Source: GCA-2746795 sp964643965 | GTDB lineage: Bacteria; Chloroflexota; Anaerolineae; Promineifilales; Promineifilaceae | Assembly (NCBI GenBank): GCA_964643965.1 | Contig: CAZXVH010000023.1 | Location: 1 to 52,807 of the forward strand | Direction: 5' to 3' | Length of the DNA stretch: 52,807 nt | Part shown: piece after piece, positions 8,890 through 18,167 of the stretch | Position numbering within the stretch: position 1 is the stretch's first letter | Layout of the letters: each line of letters starts with the position of its first letter | Program-made: the position numbers and the translations under genes | The notes under the pieces: generated by a model | Told to the model about the DNA's origin: nothing | What the model saw: the letters and a program-made list of their open reading frames with translations, nothing else | Databases searched by the model: none

Positions 8890-11723
8890 GATTTTTTATC
8901 CTCAATTTTCTCAAAAGCAAATTCGGTTATCGCTTGCTGATTGCGTCGATGCCAGGAGGTGGAGCCTTCAGCCGGACTGGTGCGTGGGGGACGGCCGATG
9001 TAGCGTAGGGGGAAACGGCCGTTTATCAACGCCATTAAACAGGGTTGGGCAAAGCTCCAGGCGCCCATGTTGGCCGGCTCTTCTTGCAGCCACACCACCT
9101 CTTCCAGGTTTGGGTATTGGTCAATTTCGGCGGCGATGGCCGCTTCGGGGAACGGGTACAACTGTTCCACTCGCGCCAGGGCCACAGGGATGGCATCCGT
9201 CTCCGCCAGCAGCCGTTCCTGGATTTCGATCAAATCCACAAAGACCTTGCCGCTGCAAAATACCAGGCGGCGTACCTCGGCGGCGCGGGCTTGGGCGGAC
9301 GCATCCGGGATGAGCGGCTGCCATTTGCCTTCCGCCAGTTGCCGTGGCGTGGAAGCGGAGCGCGGATGGCGCAGTAAGCTTTTCGGCGACATCACAATCA
9401 GGGGCAAGGGGTCTTCCACAAGAACGGCCGTTTGCCGACGCAGTAAATGGAAGTATTGAGCGGCCGTAGTGGGGTAGGCAATGCGTAAGCTCGTTTTTGC
9501 CGCTAAATTCAAGAAGCGCTCCAGGCGGGCGGTGGAATGGTCTGGTCCCTGGCCTTCATAGCCATGGGGCAGCAGCAGCACCAGAGATGGCGTCTGTTCC
9601 CATTTGGCTTTGCCGGACACCACAAACTCATCGATCATCGCCTGCGCCGTGTTGATAAAGTCGCCATATTGCGCTTCCCAAATCACGAGACGCTCCGGCG
9701 CTTGAATATTGTAACCATATTCAAAGCCAATCGTGCTGTTTTCTGACAACGGGCTGTTCCTGATTTCAAAGGCGGCTTGCGCCTGGGGGATGGCTTGCAG
9801 CGGACAAAAAGAGGCCCCTGTCTCCTGATCAAAAAAGACGGCGTGGCGATGGCTAAAGGTGCCGCGCATCACATCTTCGCCGGTAAAACGGATGGCGGTG
9901 GCTCCCGCCAAAATGGTGGCGAAAGCCAGTTCCTCAGCGGTGGCCCAACTGACGGTCGGCTCGTCCAGGTCCTCGAAAGCGTGCTGCCGCTCTTTGAGGG
10001 CACGTTGTAACTTTTTATTGAGCTTAAAATCAGAGGGTAGCGTAAGTAAGGCTTGGTTAAGTTCGCGTAAGGTTTGCAGGGGAACGGCCGTTTCTGCCTG
10101 TTGCGCCGCCCCCGATGGCGGTAGCTCTAACTGCGGCTCTAACGCATCGGCCACCTCCTCTACCACCAACGATTCATACAAGGTTTGCAGCTCAGTTTGG
10201 AACCTGGTTTGCAAGGCCGCCGCTTCCTCCGCCGTGATTTCGCGGCGCTCAATCAATTGGTCAGCCCATTGTTGACGCACGGTAGCATGATTGTCGATGT
10301 GAGCATACATGAGCGGCTGCGTGAAGTGCGGCTCATCCCCTTCGTTATGACCGTAGCGCCGGTAGCCGATTAAATCAATGAGAAAATCTTTGTGGAACTT
10401 TTGACGGTAGGCAATCGCTAAACGGGCCGCTTCGATACACGCTTCGGGATCATCTGCATTGCAATGCACAATGGGAATCTTGAAGCCCTTAGCCAGATCG
10501 CTGGCGTAAAGGGTGCTGCGGCCGGCGCGAGCATCGGTGGTGAAGCCAATTTGGTTGTTGGCGATTATATGAATCGCGCCGCCCACCTGGTAGCCAGGCA
10601 GTTGGTGCATGTTGAGCGTTTCGGCCACAATGCCCTGTCCTGGAAAGGAGGCGTCGCCATGTATAAGAATGGGCAGGGTCATCGTCGGATCGAAATGGGG
10701 CGCGCCCGGTTGATCGACCTGTGTTCCCAGCGCCCGCGCCATGCCCAGCACCACCGGATTAACATGCTCCAGGTGACTGGGGTTTGGCGCCAGTTTGATG
10801 ACCAAATCAACCACTTTATTCGCCACAACACCAATGGCATGACGGCCGCCATCATGGTATTTGACATCGCCCGTCCAGCCCATCTCGTTCCGTTTATGGT
10901 AAAAATCCCGCTGTGCCGGGTCTTTGAACATGGTCAGGATTTCGGCATACGGCCGTTCAAGCAAATGGGTCATCACGTTCAAGCGCCCCCGATGGGCCAT
11001 GCCCAACAGGATAGAGTGAACGCCCGATTGCGCCGCCTGCCCCACAATCTCATCGAGCATGGGCAGCATCATATCCAAGCCTTCGATAGAGAAGCGTGTT
11101 TTGCCGGGGAAGATACGCTGCAAAAATTGCTCAAACACCTCTATCTCGGTCAGACGAGTCAAGAGGGCTTTGGCATTGAGCGGCGTCTGCGGCGGCCGGA
11201 AGTGACGGGTTTCAGCCATGTGGCGCAGCCAGCGGCGTTCTTCATGATTGCGTAAATGGTCGTAGTCATAGCCGAGGGAGCCGGCGTAAATTTGGCGCAG
11301 TTGGTTGATGGCAGCCCAGGCATGGGGTTTGTTGTCGGCGGCTGGTCCACCGATGAGAGAGGCGGGCAGCTGCCGTAAATCAGCCTCAGTCAGGTCGTGG
11401 TAAGCGGGAGACAAGGAGGGTTCGCCAGGTGGCGGCGCACCCAGGGGGTCTAGTTGGGCGTCCAGATGTCCATATTCCCGGATGTCTTGGGAGAGGTTGA
11501 CGGTGGCTTTGATTTTGGCGAGAGGCAGGGTGGGGGAAACGGCCGTTTGTGCCGCCCCATCTCCATCCAACGCCAGCAGTTGTTGTAGCTCAAACTCATG
11601 TGCCTGGAAATAAGCCCGGGTAGACGCATCTACCGTTTGCGGATCGTCCTGGTAGCGGGCAAACAGGCTGAGTAAATAAGCGGCATTGGGGCCATGAAAT
11701 TCATGTTGCAAATTTAATGTCAT
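8886..11723 (-). CDS. sucA: 2-oxoglutarate dehydrogenase E1 component
   Basis: A 945-residue thiamine diphosphate enzyme that decarboxylates 2-oxoglutarate and loads succinyl onto E2 lipoyl groups. The N-terminus has the E2-binding-type start (AAYLLSLFARYQ). Conserved stretches include GMAHRGRLNVMTHLL, HGDASFPGQGIVAETLN and ANNQIGFTT for ThDP/Mg binding, YRRYGHNEGDEPHFTQP, and the transketolase-like second half with SEYGYN-type FEYGYNIQAPE and LLPHGYEGQGPDHSTARLE. Length fits the SucA/OdhA family (about 930-950). The gene overlaps sucB by four bases. The ribosome site before ATG 11723 is weak. The upstream spacer contains an AT-rich stretch that could hold the promoter, but no convincing hexamers are seen. 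Confidence 0.97.
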   Translation of the reverse strand: MTLNLQHEFHGPNAAYLLSLFARYQDDPQTVDASTRAYFQAHEFELQQLLALDGDGAAQTAVSPTLPLAKIKATVNLSQDIREYGHLDAQLDPLGAPPPGEPSLSPAYHDLTEADLRQLPASLIGGPAADNKPHAWAAINQLRQIYAGSLGYDYDHLRNHEERRWLRHMAETRHFRPPQTPLNAKALLTRLTEIEVFEQFLQRIFPGKTRFSIEGLDMMLPMLDEIVGQAAQSGVHSILLGMAHRGRLNVMTHLLERPYAEILTMFKDPAQRDFYHKRNEMGWTGDVKYHDGGRHAIGVVANKVVDLVIKLAPNPSHLEHVNPVVLGMARALGTQVDQPGAPHFDPTMTLPILIHGDASFPGQGIVAETLNMHQLPGYQVGGAIHIIANNQIGFTTDARAGRSTLYASDLAKGFKIPIVHCNADDPEACIEAARLAIAYRQKFHKDFLIDLIGYRRYGHNEGDEPHFTQPLMYAHIDNHATVRQQWADQLIERREITAEEAAALQTRFQTELQTLYESLVVEEVADALEPQLELPPSGAAQQAETAVPLQTLRELNQALLTLPSDFKLNKKLQRALKERQHAFEDLDEPTVSWATAEELAFATILAGATAIRFTGEDVMRGTFSHRHAVFFDQETGASFCPLQAIPQAQAAFEIRNSPLSENSTIGFEYGYNIQAPERLVIWEAQYGDFINTAQAMIDEFVVSGKAKWEQTPSLVLLLPHGYEGQGPDHSTARLERFLNLAAKTSLRIAYPTTAAQYFHLLRRQTAVLVEDPLPLIVMSPKSLLRHPRSASTPRQLAEGKWQPLIPDASAQARAAEVRRLVFCSGKVFVDLIEIQERLLAETDAIPVALARVEQLYPFPEAAIAAEIDQYPNLEEVVWLQEEPANMGAWSFAQPCLMALINGRFPLRYIGRPPRTSPAEGSTSWHRRNQQAITEFAFEKIEDKKS

Positions 11724-11842
11724 GACTAGAAGTTATCACGCAAAACGGGCGCGCCCCCTTTTTTTAAGATGGTGACGCTACGGTTTACACCGCACGATAA
11801 AGGGATTAATGTGAAATTCAAGTTATTCATTTTACCTATTCC

Positions 11843-12067
11843 TCAAATGGCTATCCTGTGGTTACAACCGACAATGATAGCCCTGACCTTCCCCCATTTT
11901 TTTGGACACAGAGTTAAGACTGTCTGATGTTGATGGAATGCCGCTTCAAAGACGCCTGGGCTGAGATAGCCCAACGTCGAATGGCGACGCTTCTTATTAT
12001 AGAAGGCTTCGATATAAAAGAAAATGTCCATTCTGGCTTCGGGCACGCGTAAGTTCTGCGTCAACAA
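11843..12067 (-). pseudogene. IS3-family transposase C-terminal remnant
   Basis: An open frame of about 74 codons without a proper start. It encodes FYIEAFYNKKRRHSTLGYLSP, the very end of the rve integrase domain of IS3-group OrfB transposases. Everything upstream of this C-terminal piece is missing. The frame runs through the element's end (see 11884) into flanking DNA, so its last dozen codons are not transposase. It lies between sucA and the MarR operon in a 466-base stretch with no intact gene, and it is non-functional. Confidence 0.85.
11884..11909. mobile_element. Terminal end of an IS3-type element
   Basis: TGACCTTCCCCCATTTTT followed by GGACACA matches the style of IS3-group terminal inverted repeats (recalled, not searched). 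It sits at the 3' end of the transposase remnant. No matching opposite end was found in the window, so only one end of a decayed insertion remains. Confidence 0.6.
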
Positions 12068-12098
12068 ACTCTGCGCCCACGCAACTCTCTCTTTCCCC

Positions 12099-12127
12099 TT
12101 GACAAGACAGTTTATTTGTGCAATTAT
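12099..12127 (+). promoter_or_regulatory. Sigma-70 promoter of the MarR operon
   Basis: A perfect -35 TTGACA (12099-12104), a 17-base spacer and a -10 AATTAT (12122-12127) lie 63 bases before the MarR start codon. Transcription would begin near 12134 and run into the regulator, dioxygenase-like and esterase-like genes. Confidence 0.7.
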
Positions 12128-12140
12128 TTCAACGTGAAAT
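12126..12140. promoter_or_regulatory. Operator-like inverted repeat over the -10 box
   Basis: ATTTCA-ACG-TGAAAT is a perfect 6-bp inverted repeat that overlaps the -10 hexamer. MarR-family dimers bind AT-rich inverted repeats of this size, so autorepression by the gene just downstream is the likely use. Binding itself is inferred. Confidence 0.6.
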
Positions 12141-12189
12141 TATTTGACCTTAAACAATATGATTGATCGGATTTTTTGGAAGTATACAT

Positions 12190-12642
12190 ATGGCCACACA
12201 ATACCCTGGCACAGCAGAAGAACGGTTAGCACTGGATGGCTACATCAAATTATCACGAGCCTCTGAAACCGTAGCGGCACGGATTAACGCTCATCTGCAC
12301 CACTACAATCTGACGATTAGCCAGTTTGGCGTATTGGAGGCTATCTACCACCTTGGCCCTTTACAACCCGGTCAACTGGCAGAAAAAATTCTCAAGAGTG
12401 GCGGCAATCTGACGCTGGTGATCAGCAATCTGGTGAAACGTGAGCTAGTCACACGCCAATATCGGGAGGATGATCGCCGCTGCATTGACATCCATCTGAC
12501 CCCGGCAGGCCAGGCGCTTATCGAGACCATCTTGCCGGATCATGTGGCTGGCGTTGTTATCACGATGAACGTCTTAACCACAACAGAACAAGAACAATTA
12601 GCACAACTTTGCCGCAAATTGGGTTTAGGCAACAGAGGCTAA
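12190..12642 (+). CDS. MarR-family transcriptional regulator (MhqR-like)
   Basis: A 150-residue winged-helix repressor. I chose ATG 12190 (MATQYPGTAEERL), which has GGAAG seven bases upstream; a TTG nine codons earlier is less likely. The DNA-binding part includes LTISQFGVLEAIYHLGPLQP, GGNLTLVISNLVKRELVTR and the wing DDRRCIDIHLTPAG, all typical of MarR/MhqR proteins. The next two genes resemble MhqO and MhqD/E, which in Bacillus subtilis are under MhqR and respond to quinones and catechols. By analogy this protein probably represses its own operon through the inverted repeat at 12126-12140. Its ligand or thiol switch is not evident. Confidence 0.9.
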   Translation: MATQYPGTAEERLALDGYIKLSRASETVAARINAHLHHYNLTISQFGVLEAIYHLGPLQPGQLAEKILKSGGNLTLVISNLVKRELVTRQYREDDRRCIDIHLTPAGQALIETILPDHVAGVVITMNVLTTTEQEQLAQLCRKLGLGNRG

Positions 12643-12689
12643 ATTTTTTGTTAAAACAGTTTAATATTAAACCTCCGAGGAGAACAGAG

Positions 12690-13649
12690 ATGCAAAACGT
12701 ACAAGATTTACACCACATCACCGCCATCGCCAGCGATCCACAGGCAAATATTGATTTTTACCACACTGTTTTAGGGCAGCGGTTGGTTAAGCGCACTGTC
12801 AATTTTGACGACCCCAGCACCTATCATTTTTATTATGCCGATGAAGTAGGCACACCGGGTACTGTGCTGACGTTTTTCCCCTGGCAGCATATGAAACGGG
12901 GTAGAAAAGGCAATGGCGAAGCAACGGCCGTTTCCTATAATATCCCCTCTTCATCACTCGCTTACTGGCAAGAACGACTGCAAACACACGGCGTCACTCT
13001 GGGCGAACGACAGACGCGCTTTGGGCAGGAACTGCTCACCTTCAGCGACCCGGATGGCATGGTCGTGGAACTCGTTGCCAATGATGAGCCGGCGACCATC
13101 CAGGTGTGGCGAGATGGCCCGATTCCGGCGCCACACGCATTGCGCGGGTTTCACAGCGTCACCGCCTGGGTGGGGCAAACCCAGCCCACCGCCGATTTAC
13201 TCATTGGGCAGCTGGGCTATGAATTCGTGGCACAAGAAGGGGCGCGGACTCGATTGAAGGGCGCGTCTGATGATGTGGGTTTGTATGTGGATTTGCTGGA
13301 ACGGCCGGGTCAGCCAGGGGGTAAAATGGGCGCTGGCGCCATCCATCACATCGCTTTCCGCACGGTGGATGATACCGAGCAGCAAGAATACCTGACCAAA
13401 CTGCGGCAACAAGGCTACAATGTCTCGCCCGTGATGGATCGGCAATATTTCCACTCCATCTACTTCAGAGAACCAAACGGCGTGCTGTTTGAAATTGCCA
13501 CCGATGCCCCTGGTTTCTTGTATGATGAGCCAATCGCCGACCTGGGCATGAGCCTCAAACTGCCGTCCTGGCTAGAAAAGAATCGGGCTGAGATTGAACA
13601 GATAGTACCTGAAATCAAGGTGCCACGCAGTGAAAAGGAAAACGGATAA
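12690..13649 (+). CDS. VOC-family ring-cleaving dioxygenase-like protein (MhqO type)
   Basis: A 319-residue protein starting at ATG 12690 with GAGGAGA upstream. It contains two vicinal-oxygen-chelate modules. The first begins LHHITAIASDPQANIDFY and the second has GFHSVTAWV, AIHHIAFR and YFREPNGVLFEIATD. The histidines and final glutamate are those expected to bind a single divalent metal. The family includes MhqO/MhqA-type putative hydroquinone or catechol dioxygenases. Its place between a MarR regulator and an esterase-like hydrolase fits detoxification of quinone-like electrophiles. The true substrate is unknown. The next ATG follows six bases after its stop, so the genes are cotranscribed. 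Confidence 0.9.
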   Translation: MQNVQDLHHITAIASDPQANIDFYHTVLGQRLVKRTVNFDDPSTYHFYYADEVGTPGTVLTFFPWQHMKRGRKGNGEATAVSYNIPSSSLAYWQERLQTHGVTLGERQTRFGQELLTFSDPDGMVVELVANDEPATIQVWRDGPIPAPHALRGFHSVTAWVGQTQPTADLLIGQLGYEFVAQEGARTRLKGASDDVGLYVDLLERPGQPGGKMGAGAIHHIAFRTVDDTEQQEYLTKLRQQGYNVSPVMDRQYFHSIYFREPNGVLFEIATDAPGFLYDEPIADLGMSLKLPSWLEKNRAEIEQIVPEIKVPRSEKENG

Positions 13650-13655
13650 TACACG

Positions 13656-14309
13656 ATGACTCAAACAACCATTGTTGGCCCGCATCAGGGTCAACCCATT
13701 TACACCACTGGCAAACCGTTGGCTGAAGCGAAAGCCGCCATGATTTTGGTTCACGGCCGAGGCGATAGCGCTCCCGGTATTTTAGGACTGGCGCAAGAAT
13801 TGGCGCACCCTGATTTTGTCTATCTGGCCCCTCAAGCGGACGGCAATACGTGGTATCCGTTCAGCTTTTTGGAGCCGCTGGTACGCAACGAGCCAGGGCT
13901 TTCTTCTGGCTTGGCGGCGATTGGGGACTTGGTGGCGCAGGTTGAAGCGGCTGGCATTCCGGCAGAGTGCATGGTATTGGCTGGTTTTTCGCAAGGCGCT
14001 TGCCTGGCGTCTGAGTTTGTGGCGCGACATGCGCGGCGCTATGGCGGGCTGTTGGTGTTTAGCGGCGGCTTGATAGGACCAGCGGCTACGCCGAGAGATT
14101 ATGCTGGCTCGTTGGCAGATACACCGGTGTTTATCGGATGCAGTGATGTGGATTTTCATATTCCGTTGGCGCGTGTGGAGGAAACGGCCGTTATCTTCAC
14201 CAGTCTCGGCGCAAACGTCAATAAACAAATCTATCAGGGCATGGGTCACACCATCGTGCCGGATGAACTGGAACATGCGCGGCAGATTGTGCAATTGGTA
14301 TCTTGTTAA
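13656..14309 (+). CDS. Alpha/beta hydrolase, phospholipase/carboxylesterase family (MhqD-like)
   Basis: A 217-residue cytoplasmic serine hydrolase. The oxyanion segment is LVHGRGD, the nucleophile elbow is GFSQGA, and the acid and histidine of the triad lie in GCSDVDFHIP and GMGHTIVPDE. The size and motifs match the carboxylesterase/phospholipase family that includes YodD/MhqD. It is the third gene of the MarR operon, six bases after the dioxygenase-like gene. A role downstream of ring cleavage or in ester removal is plausible by analogy with mhq operons but unproven. Confidence 0.88.
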   Translation: MTQTTIVGPHQGQPIYTTGKPLAEAKAAMILVHGRGDSAPGILGLAQELAHPDFVYLAPQADGNTWYPFSFLEPLVRNEPGLSSGLAAIGDLVAQVEAAGIPAECMVLAGFSQGACLASEFVARHARRYGGLLVFSGGLIGPAATPRDYAGSLADTPVFIGCSDVDFHIPLARVEETAVIFTSLGANVNKQIYQGMGHTIVPDELEHARQIVQLVSC

Positions 14310-14350
14310 AAAACGGACTGATGGGGAATAGACAGTTGTAAAGGTTTCTC

Positions 14351-14830
14351 ATGACAGATAATAAACATACATCAGAAGAACAATCCACAGCGCAGGCCGG
14401 TTTATCTGGCTTTATCCAGGCGGCTGGGATGATTTTGGCCGTGTCGTATCCGGTGTTGGCGCTTTCTACGGGCGTACGCTCCGTTTATCAGCTTTTTTTC
14501 AAAGAGGGCATCACTTACTATATGCCGGCCATTTTAAGCGGCATCGCTGCGCTCTGTTACTTGTTGGCGGCTGTGGGGTTTATGGTGCGCCGTCGTTGGG
14601 CCTGGAAATTGTCGGTGGGGGTGTTGCTATTTGAGAGCTTCATGACGCTGGTGGTTGGTGTTTTGAGTTACCTGTCGCCAGACCTGATCGGGCGCACAGT
14701 ATGGGCGCATTTTGGCGCGGATTATGGCTACTTCCCCCTGGTGCAGCCGCTGCTGGGTCTGGCCTGGCTGTTCCACCCCGAAACCCTGCGCGTTTACGGC
14801 ATCGATCTACCCTGGCGGGACAAACTTTAG
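14351..14830 (+). CDS. Four-helix membrane protein of unknown function
   Basis: A 159-residue protein with a polar N-terminus of about 20 residues and four hydrophobic segments (about 22-48, 60-80, 87-107 and 125-142). I do not recognise the family with confidence; size and layout recall small DoxX-like or DUF membrane proteins. It lies 41 bases after the hydrolase gene on the same strand and may be the last gene of that operon. Its TAG stop overlaps the first bases of the inverted repeat at 14829. Confidence 0.75.
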   Translation: MTDNKHTSEEQSTAQAGLSGFIQAAGMILAVSYPVLALSTGVRSVYQLFFKEGITYYMPAILSGIAALCYLLAAVGFMVRRRWAWKLSVGVLLFESFMTLVVGVLSYLSPDLIGRTVWAHFGADYGYFPLVQPLLGLAWLFHPETLRVYGIDLPWRDKL

Positions 14831-14862
14831 AAGTTCAACTTCATAAGAGAAGTTGAACTTCT
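14829..14862. repeat. Perfect 14-bp inverted repeat, copy 1
   Basis: AGAAGTTCAACTTC, a six-base loop, then its exact complement. Each arm is itself nearly palindromic (GAAGTT-C-AACTTC). A near-identical element ends the MutS-like gene at 22557-22585. It probably acts as a terminator hairpin for the membrane protein gene but has no U-run. Confidence 0.8.
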
Positions 14863-14961
14863 TGTCCACCGCTCACGGATGCCGGTTCATTTTCCAAAAG
14901 AGACGAATGCCCGGCAGGGCCATCCCTTTTCTGGAAACAGCCGCCCTCCCCCCTCCACTTT

Positions 14962-17900
14962 CTACTCTTCTGTGCCAAACATCTCCACCCGCGCAAAATC
15001 AACGGCCGTCAGGTCTGCCTGGTTGGCGGTGGATGGCGGGAACGCAGAGAGCCAGGCTTCCTGCTGACCCGCTTCCGCCCACACTAAATCCATGATGCGC
15101 GTGTGGTTGGTCGTGCCCGCGGGCGCGCCGCCGATGCGCCAACCTTCTGACTTGGGCAGCACATCCCGCACTCGCCATACCCCGCCGCTGGGGAACCCTT
15201 CTTGACTGAGAACGGCCGCTGCAAAGCGCCAATTCTCCGGGTCATCCCCTAAAATGCGCTTGGGCACACGAATCGTCACCTTTTGTTGGCCGGGATCCGC
15301 CAGCACAAAAAACTGGCTGGCTTCAACGATCCGCTCTGGCGTAGGCTCACCCGGCACATAAATGCCAGAAGTCCACCCTTCCACGTGAACGGCGTAATCC
15401 CACGCCTGTCCTTCCACCAGCGCCGCATTACGGCCGGGCAAAAAGGCGCTGCCGCCCTCGCCATCGCCATCCTTGTCAATGTAGATGTCGAAGGTTTGCA
15501 GCGAAAGACCATTGCCGCCGCCCCAGGGATTGTCAACGGGACCATCCATCGTGAACTTGAAGACGATATTCTCGTCGTCGTAACCCACCTGGAATTGGGT
15601 GATGTCGAAATTGCCGGCGCTAAACACGCCCTCGGTGGGATAGGTGTACGTGCCCGGTCCGTGATCGTCGCCAGTGGGATCGGTGATGTCGATGAGGACA
15701 GTTGTCGTGCCTAAATCGGGCACGGCAATGACAGCCGGGCCGCTGCCGGGCACAATAGCGCCGTCCACATTCTCGTCGCCTATCGTTTCGGCATAGACGA
15801 AGCGCATAGAAAGCCGGTCGCCCACATCTGGCTGGCCAATGTCGGTCAGCGGAATGACAATTTCCAGGACGTTATCAGAGAAGACTGTGGTGACGCTCCC
15901 CGAGCTTGTCGAAGGGTCAGCCAGCCAGCTCTCATCTGCCACGCCGAGCAGTTCAGCGCCATCGGCCGTCACCTTCACCAAATAGTTGGCCGGGAAACCG
16001 AGCAATGTCCCGTTCTGGGTAAAGTTGGCGAACTCGCCGCCGCCCGGCGCACTGAAATACGTTTGCACCGAGCCATTCGCCAGCAAACCGGCGGCGTCGC
16101 TCGAAAACTGGTAAAGCAAGTAGAGATTCTTCCCATCAAAGCCATAGGTTACATTGTCCACGAGGGCCTCGGCGGCCGCCATGACGCCGCCTTCGGCCAC
16201 GTATTGGCCGCCAGCCTCCCATTCACCCTCGACCACCACACCGTCGATGATGGGTGAAATCAGTCCGGTAGACGGCCGTGCCGCCTGCGCCGGGTCCTCA
16301 GGAATAATGGGAATGTCCAGCAGGGTGGGCGGTTCTTCGCCCAACGCCAGGTACATCTCTTTCAGGGTATTGCGAAATTGTTGGTCAAAAGAGCCATCGT
16401 CACCGGAGTCTTGGTCAGCGCCGTACCACCAGAACCAGTCAGAGCCTTCGGCCACATACATCAAATCTTCGGCAGCGGCTAAGGCGGCGTCTGAGGGCGC
16501 TGTTCGCACGCCGGTCTGGTACTTTTGCAGCAGTTCTCGCGCTTCCAGCAGATATTCCCAGGCGCGGTTTTCTTCCTCTTCGCCAATCCAGGTGGAAAAA
16601 TCATGGTTGATCCAGGAACCGGCCCATAGCTGTTCGATGGCCGGCTGCTCCGGCGCGATTTCCAGGAACTCAGAGGGGGTGACGGTGATAATGTCAGGAT
16701 CGTCGCTGAGGCGCTGGTAAAGGCCATGCAAGAATTCCTTGCCGTCGTTGTCGTAATGTTCCCAGGCGTTCTCCCCATCCAAAATCACCGAGACCAGGAA
16801 CGGCCCTGTTTCACCGCTGGCTTGCAGTTCCTCGCGGATGGCGTGGATGCGGTCCACAAAATCTTGGGCCGCTACTTCGCCGGGCAGCCCGGAGTAAGTG
16901 AAGCCCACCTTGTCGGAGATGACCACATCGCGGAAGACCATGGCCACCGGGTCGCCGGCGCCGCCCTGCACATAATAGGGACGATAGAGGGTGGCGGGGT
17001 CTTGCACCACATCATTGGCGTCGCGGGAGAAGCCGCTGAAGCCGAGGCTGTTTGCCAGCACCCCTTCGTCTGAAGCCATCCATTGGATGCCGTTTTTGCT
17101 GACGATGCTCACAATCTCTTGGGCCACAGAGCCTTCGGCGGGCCACATGCCGCGGGGCGGCTGCCCGAACTGCTCTTCGTATAAGGCTGCGCCCAGTTCA
17201 ACTTGTTTGACGGCATCTGCGCCGTAGACAAAGGGGCGAGGCAGCGTTATATCGGGCAGGGCTACTTTGGCCAGATCCGTGTTCATGAGCAGGGGTAGGA
17301 TGGGGTGGGCGTAAGGGGTCATGGTGATTTCGATTTGCCCGGCGTCTTGCAGGTCGCGATGGACGGCGATGACTTCGTTGATGAGGCGCAAATGTTCGCC
17401 CAGCACCACTTGCTTGTCGGCTTCGCTGAAACCGCGCTCCTGGGCCACAAGGCTGGCGAGGGGTTCTTGGGCCAACCAGTCGGGGTCGGTCCAGGCGAGG
17501 TTGAAGAGCAGTTGCAGGTCGCGGTAGTCGTCGGTGGTGTAAGCGTTTAGGGCGTCTTCGCTGCTGTCTCGTTTGATCAGGAGTTCCTGGTAGCGGGGGA
17601 AGCGCTCGATGATGCCGCGATTGGTATCAAAGAAGCGGTCGAGGATGAACTGCTTTTCGTCGTCGGTGAGCTGGTCGGCGGGGGTTTCGGTGTGAGTCCA
17701 ATACAGATCTTTGGCGCCCTCTGATAGGGCCAAAAGCTGGCGAATGAGGCTGGGGGTGATGTTAAAAGTGGCTTTGACATCCGGGTATTGGGCCAGGGTG
17801 GTGGCCATATCGACGTAATCTTTGGCGGCGTGCAGCCGTACCCAGGGTTTGGCGTAGTCGCCGGTTTGGGGGTCTTTAAAGTAGACGGGCTGGTGCTGAT

Positions 17901-18138
17901 GCCAGATGATGGAGAGGTAGATAGGGTCTTCGCCGTCGCTGGTGGCTGGCTGGGTAGGAGATTCTGTGGGGGAAACGGCCGTTTCTTCCATATCAGTTTC
18001 AGTTGTCGCCGGGGCCAGAGTGGGTTCGCTTGTAGGCAGATCCGTTGGTTCCGGAGCGCTGGTGGAAGTGGGCGCTTCTTTTGCGCAGGCGACCAGGGTC
18101 AAGAGGAGAAGAGTGAGAATTAGTAGGAATTTACGCAT
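14962..18138 (-). CDS. GH57-family glycoside hydrolase lipoprotein
   Basis: A 1058-residue lipoprotein. The lipobox LTLVACAK is followed by a Thr/Pro/Glu-rich linker to about residue 70. The GH57 catalytic domain starts at LSIIWHQHQPVYF and contains GMWPAEGSVAQEI, with the expected Glu nucleophile, and ILDGENAWEHY, with the expected acid/base Asp. The C-terminal half holds beta-rich domains resembling glucodextranase/DOMON-type modules of amylopullulanases. It should act on an alpha-glucan at the cell surface. ATG 18138 has GCGAGG upstream. Residues near 745 read DPSTSSGS and coincide with a CTTCGACAAGCTC repeat copy (see 15898), apparently tolerated in frame. Exact substrate specificity is not known. 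Confidence 0.9.
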   Translation of the reverse strand: MRKFLLILTLLLLTLVACAKEAPTSTSAPEPTDLPTSEPTLAPATTETDMEETAVSPTESPTQPATSDGEDPIYLSIIWHQHQPVYFKDPQTGDYAKPWVRLHAAKDYVDMATTLAQYPDVKATFNITPSLIRQLLALSEGAKDLYWTHTETPADQLTDDEKQFILDRFFDTNRGIIERFPRYQELLIKRDSSEDALNAYTTDDYRDLQLLFNLAWTDPDWLAQEPLASLVAQERGFSEADKQVVLGEHLRLINEVIAVHRDLQDAGQIEITMTPYAHPILPLLMNTDLAKVALPDITLPRPFVYGADAVKQVELGAALYEEQFGQPPRGMWPAEGSVAQEIVSIVSKNGIQWMASDEGVLANSLGFSGFSRDANDVVQDPATLYRPYYVQGGAGDPVAMVFRDVVISDKVGFTYSGLPGEVAAQDFVDRIHAIREELQASGETGPFLVSVILDGENAWEHYDNDGKEFLHGLYQRLSDDPDIITVTPSEFLEIAPEQPAIEQLWAGSWINHDFSTWIGEEEENRAWEYLLEARELLQKYQTGVRTAPSDAALAAAEDLMYVAEGSDWFWWYGADQDSGDDGSFDQQFRNTLKEMYLALGEEPPTLLDIPIIPEDPAQAARPSTGLISPIIDGVVVEGEWEAGGQYVAEGGVMAAAEALVDNVTYGFDGKNLYLLYQFSSDAAGLLANGSVQTYFSAPGGGEFANFTQNGTLLGFPANYLVKVTADGAELLGVADESWLADPSTSSGSVTTVFSDNVLEIVIPLTDIGQPDVGDRLSMRFVYAETIGDENVDGAIVPGSGPAVIAVPDLGTTTVLIDITDPTGDDHGPGTYTYPTEGVFSAGNFDITQFQVGYDDENIVFKFTMDGPVDNPWGGGNGLSLQTFDIYIDKDGDGEGGSAFLPGRNAALVEGQAWDYAVHVEGWTSGIYVPGEPTPERIVEASQFFVLADPGQQKVTIRVPKRILGDDPENWRFAAAVLSQEGFPSGGVWRVRDVLPKSEGWRIGGAPAGTTNHTRIMDLVWAEAGQQEAWLSAFPPSTANQADLTAVDFARVEMFGTEE
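15898..15916. repeat. REP-like unit inside the GH57 gene
   Basis: The plus strand reads CCCCGAGCTTGTCGAAGGG. The same core (GAGC[CT]TGTCGAAGG) recurs in spacers at 37813 and 51000, and in reverse at 51080. Here it lies in coding sequence and is read as DPSTSSGS. Confidence 0.7.
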
Positions 18139-18167
18139 GGGATACCTCGCTTTAAAATGTATGCATT

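Noticed and set aside
8555..11255. Long open frames antisense to sucA and sucB as overlapping genes
   Set aside because: They follow from GC-rich codon bias of the real genes, show no recognisable domains, and lack ribosome sites in the right places.
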